Below are positions 62,969-64,000 of a stretch of DNA of 64,000 nucleotides, piece by piece. A program made the position numbers and the translations under genes. Every line of letters begins with the position of its first letter. Within the stretch, counting starts at the first letter, position 1. The notes under the pieces are model-generated. The model saw nothing but the letters and a program-made list of their open reading frames with translations, ran no database searches and was not told the DNA's origin. The stretch comes from Burhinus oedicnemus (Eukaryota; Chordata; Aves; Charadriiformes; Burhinidae): contig VFFE01006711.1 of NCBI GenBank assembly GCA_008921705.1, positions 69,172 to 133,171 of the forward strand. Reading direction: 5' to 3'.

Positions 62969-64000
62969 CTCTATCTAGCATTGCATGCGCTGACATAACA
63001 CTGGGAGTGTAAGAGGTCTCTTTGTGCCAAAAAGTTTGAGATGAGATCATGGTTTTGTTGCCTCTTGTGGCAGCATTAGAGTGTAATGTTCCTCCCTCCT
63101 AGCCTTCCAAATTGTTCTCCTTTGTGGAAGGCCAAGAGACAGCAAGAGATAATTTATTCTTCCTCTGTTTTAAGGGCTGAAAAGTATACAATTTCCTTAC
63201 TAGTCAGCCCATTTATCCTCATTCCAGTAGCCAGTCTGGTATTAACTATTACTTTAATTTCATCTCCTTTTCCATGTATCTTCCTTCCTACCCTAATAGT
63301 TGTGTCTAGGTGAGTCTGAGTCTTTCTTGTAGTGGCATACTCATCCTTAATGCAGCGTTCTTTATAGAGCATGTATATATGTTTTGGGATAGAGACTGAC
63401 TGAAGACAATGAATGACCCAAGAACATCTCTCCCAAGAAGAAAACCTTACTGTAGGTGTGTATGAAAGAGTCGTAACTAGGGGAAATGGAAAACTAGGCA
63501 TCACATGGAAAACAGGGACATAAAAGATGAATATCATGAGAAGCTTCATTTATAATGAGCTTTATTTACTTTGGACTAGTCTCTCTTTAGGCTTGATAAA
63601 ACATTCACGTAAAGATTTGAGTGTTCATGAGGCCTAATAAAAATAAACAGACCAGAAACTCCTGAAATGATAAATCTCTTGGGCCATGTAAATTGCTGAT
63701 TCCCTGTAGCCAGGGGTTGAAACCTACTGAGCAGCTGTCTGACCATCAACTCATCCATCTTCACAATGTATTAGAGATTTTTCCTGCTCCAGGCTATCCC
63801 TGTTTATACCCCAATAATGGAGCACACCCCACTGTCTATATGCAGTGAACACGTGTCTATAAACTTTACAACTCAGGGTGTATCAGTCACCCACGCTGTT
63901 AGGTTGTTTTCAGTGCCTTTCAGGATTAAGTTCAAAGCACTTGTGAAGTTCAAGTACGTTTAAGGGGATATCACAAGAAATAGGAAAGGCGATCATGGGG
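62969..64000. other. Downstream intron to window end; nothing recognised
   Basis: A 131-codon minus-strand open frame (63154-63549) overlaps a plus-strand frame and has no recognisable domain. No RNA gene or repeat was recognised. Confidence 0.55.

Noticed and set aside
63154..63549. 131-codon open frame, minus strand (longest in the window)
   Set aside because: Overlaps a plus-strand frame, composition is ordinary, no motif recognised.
1..64000. CRISPR arrays, operons, tRNA or rRNA genes, endogenous retroviral LTRs
   Set aside because: Looked for; no regularly spaced repeats, no gene clusters, no tRNA B-box-like phrase with a cloverleaf, and no paired LTR or retroviral coding motif was recognised.

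Overview
This is vertebrate nuclear DNA, almost certainly from a bird or another archosaur. The main evidence is several CR1-type LINE fragments, three of which carry the diagnostic 3' end (a 'gaccttccaaccc...attctatgattct' style tail). The rest is AT-rich, gene-poor, stop-riddled single-copy sequence with no prokaryotic features. The species cannot be read from the window.

The only coding sequence I can support is one 100-bp internal exon at 22128-22227 on the + strand. It is flanked by an AG acceptor and a textbook GTAAGT donor. Its 33 complete codons contain an Asp-box motif (STDYGTTYEK) and the segment YLYVCPTNKRK of the VPS10 beta-propeller of the SorCS receptors. I assign it to SORCS1 in preference to SORCS3, from recalled family sequences. 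I found no neighbouring SORCS exon, so the window appears to be that exon inside two very long introns: at least about 22.1 kb upstream and 41.7 kb downstream.

Layout. 1-22127 is upstream intron with an old CR1 reverse-transcriptase remnant (about 5806-6076), a reverse-oriented CR1 (12601-13060), a probable MIR SINE (about 15290-15405), a CR1 endonuclease-domain remnant (about 16440-16575) and a forward CR1 (about 20597-21107). 22128-22227 is the exon. 22228-64000 is downstream intron with a 20-N assembly gap in a G-rich tract (41507-41526), a probable reverse MIR (about 45713-45800), a diverged 41/37-bp tandem duplication (47342-47419), a perfect 15-bp inverted repeat with a 3-nt loop (50171-50203), an A-rich tract (53189-53270), a C16 run (61895-61910) and a short CR1 tail (62891-62968).

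The other open reading frames are short (all under about 135 codons), have no recognisable domains and are what chance gives in AT-rich DNA. One (54362-54625) is noted as a long-shot small-peptide candidate because a TATA-like box lies upstream and its N-terminus resembles a signal peptide. I saw no previously undescribed biological system. The items most worth a second look are the isolated SORCS exon, the perfect palindrome, the two protein-level CR1 remnants and the gap-associated G tract.
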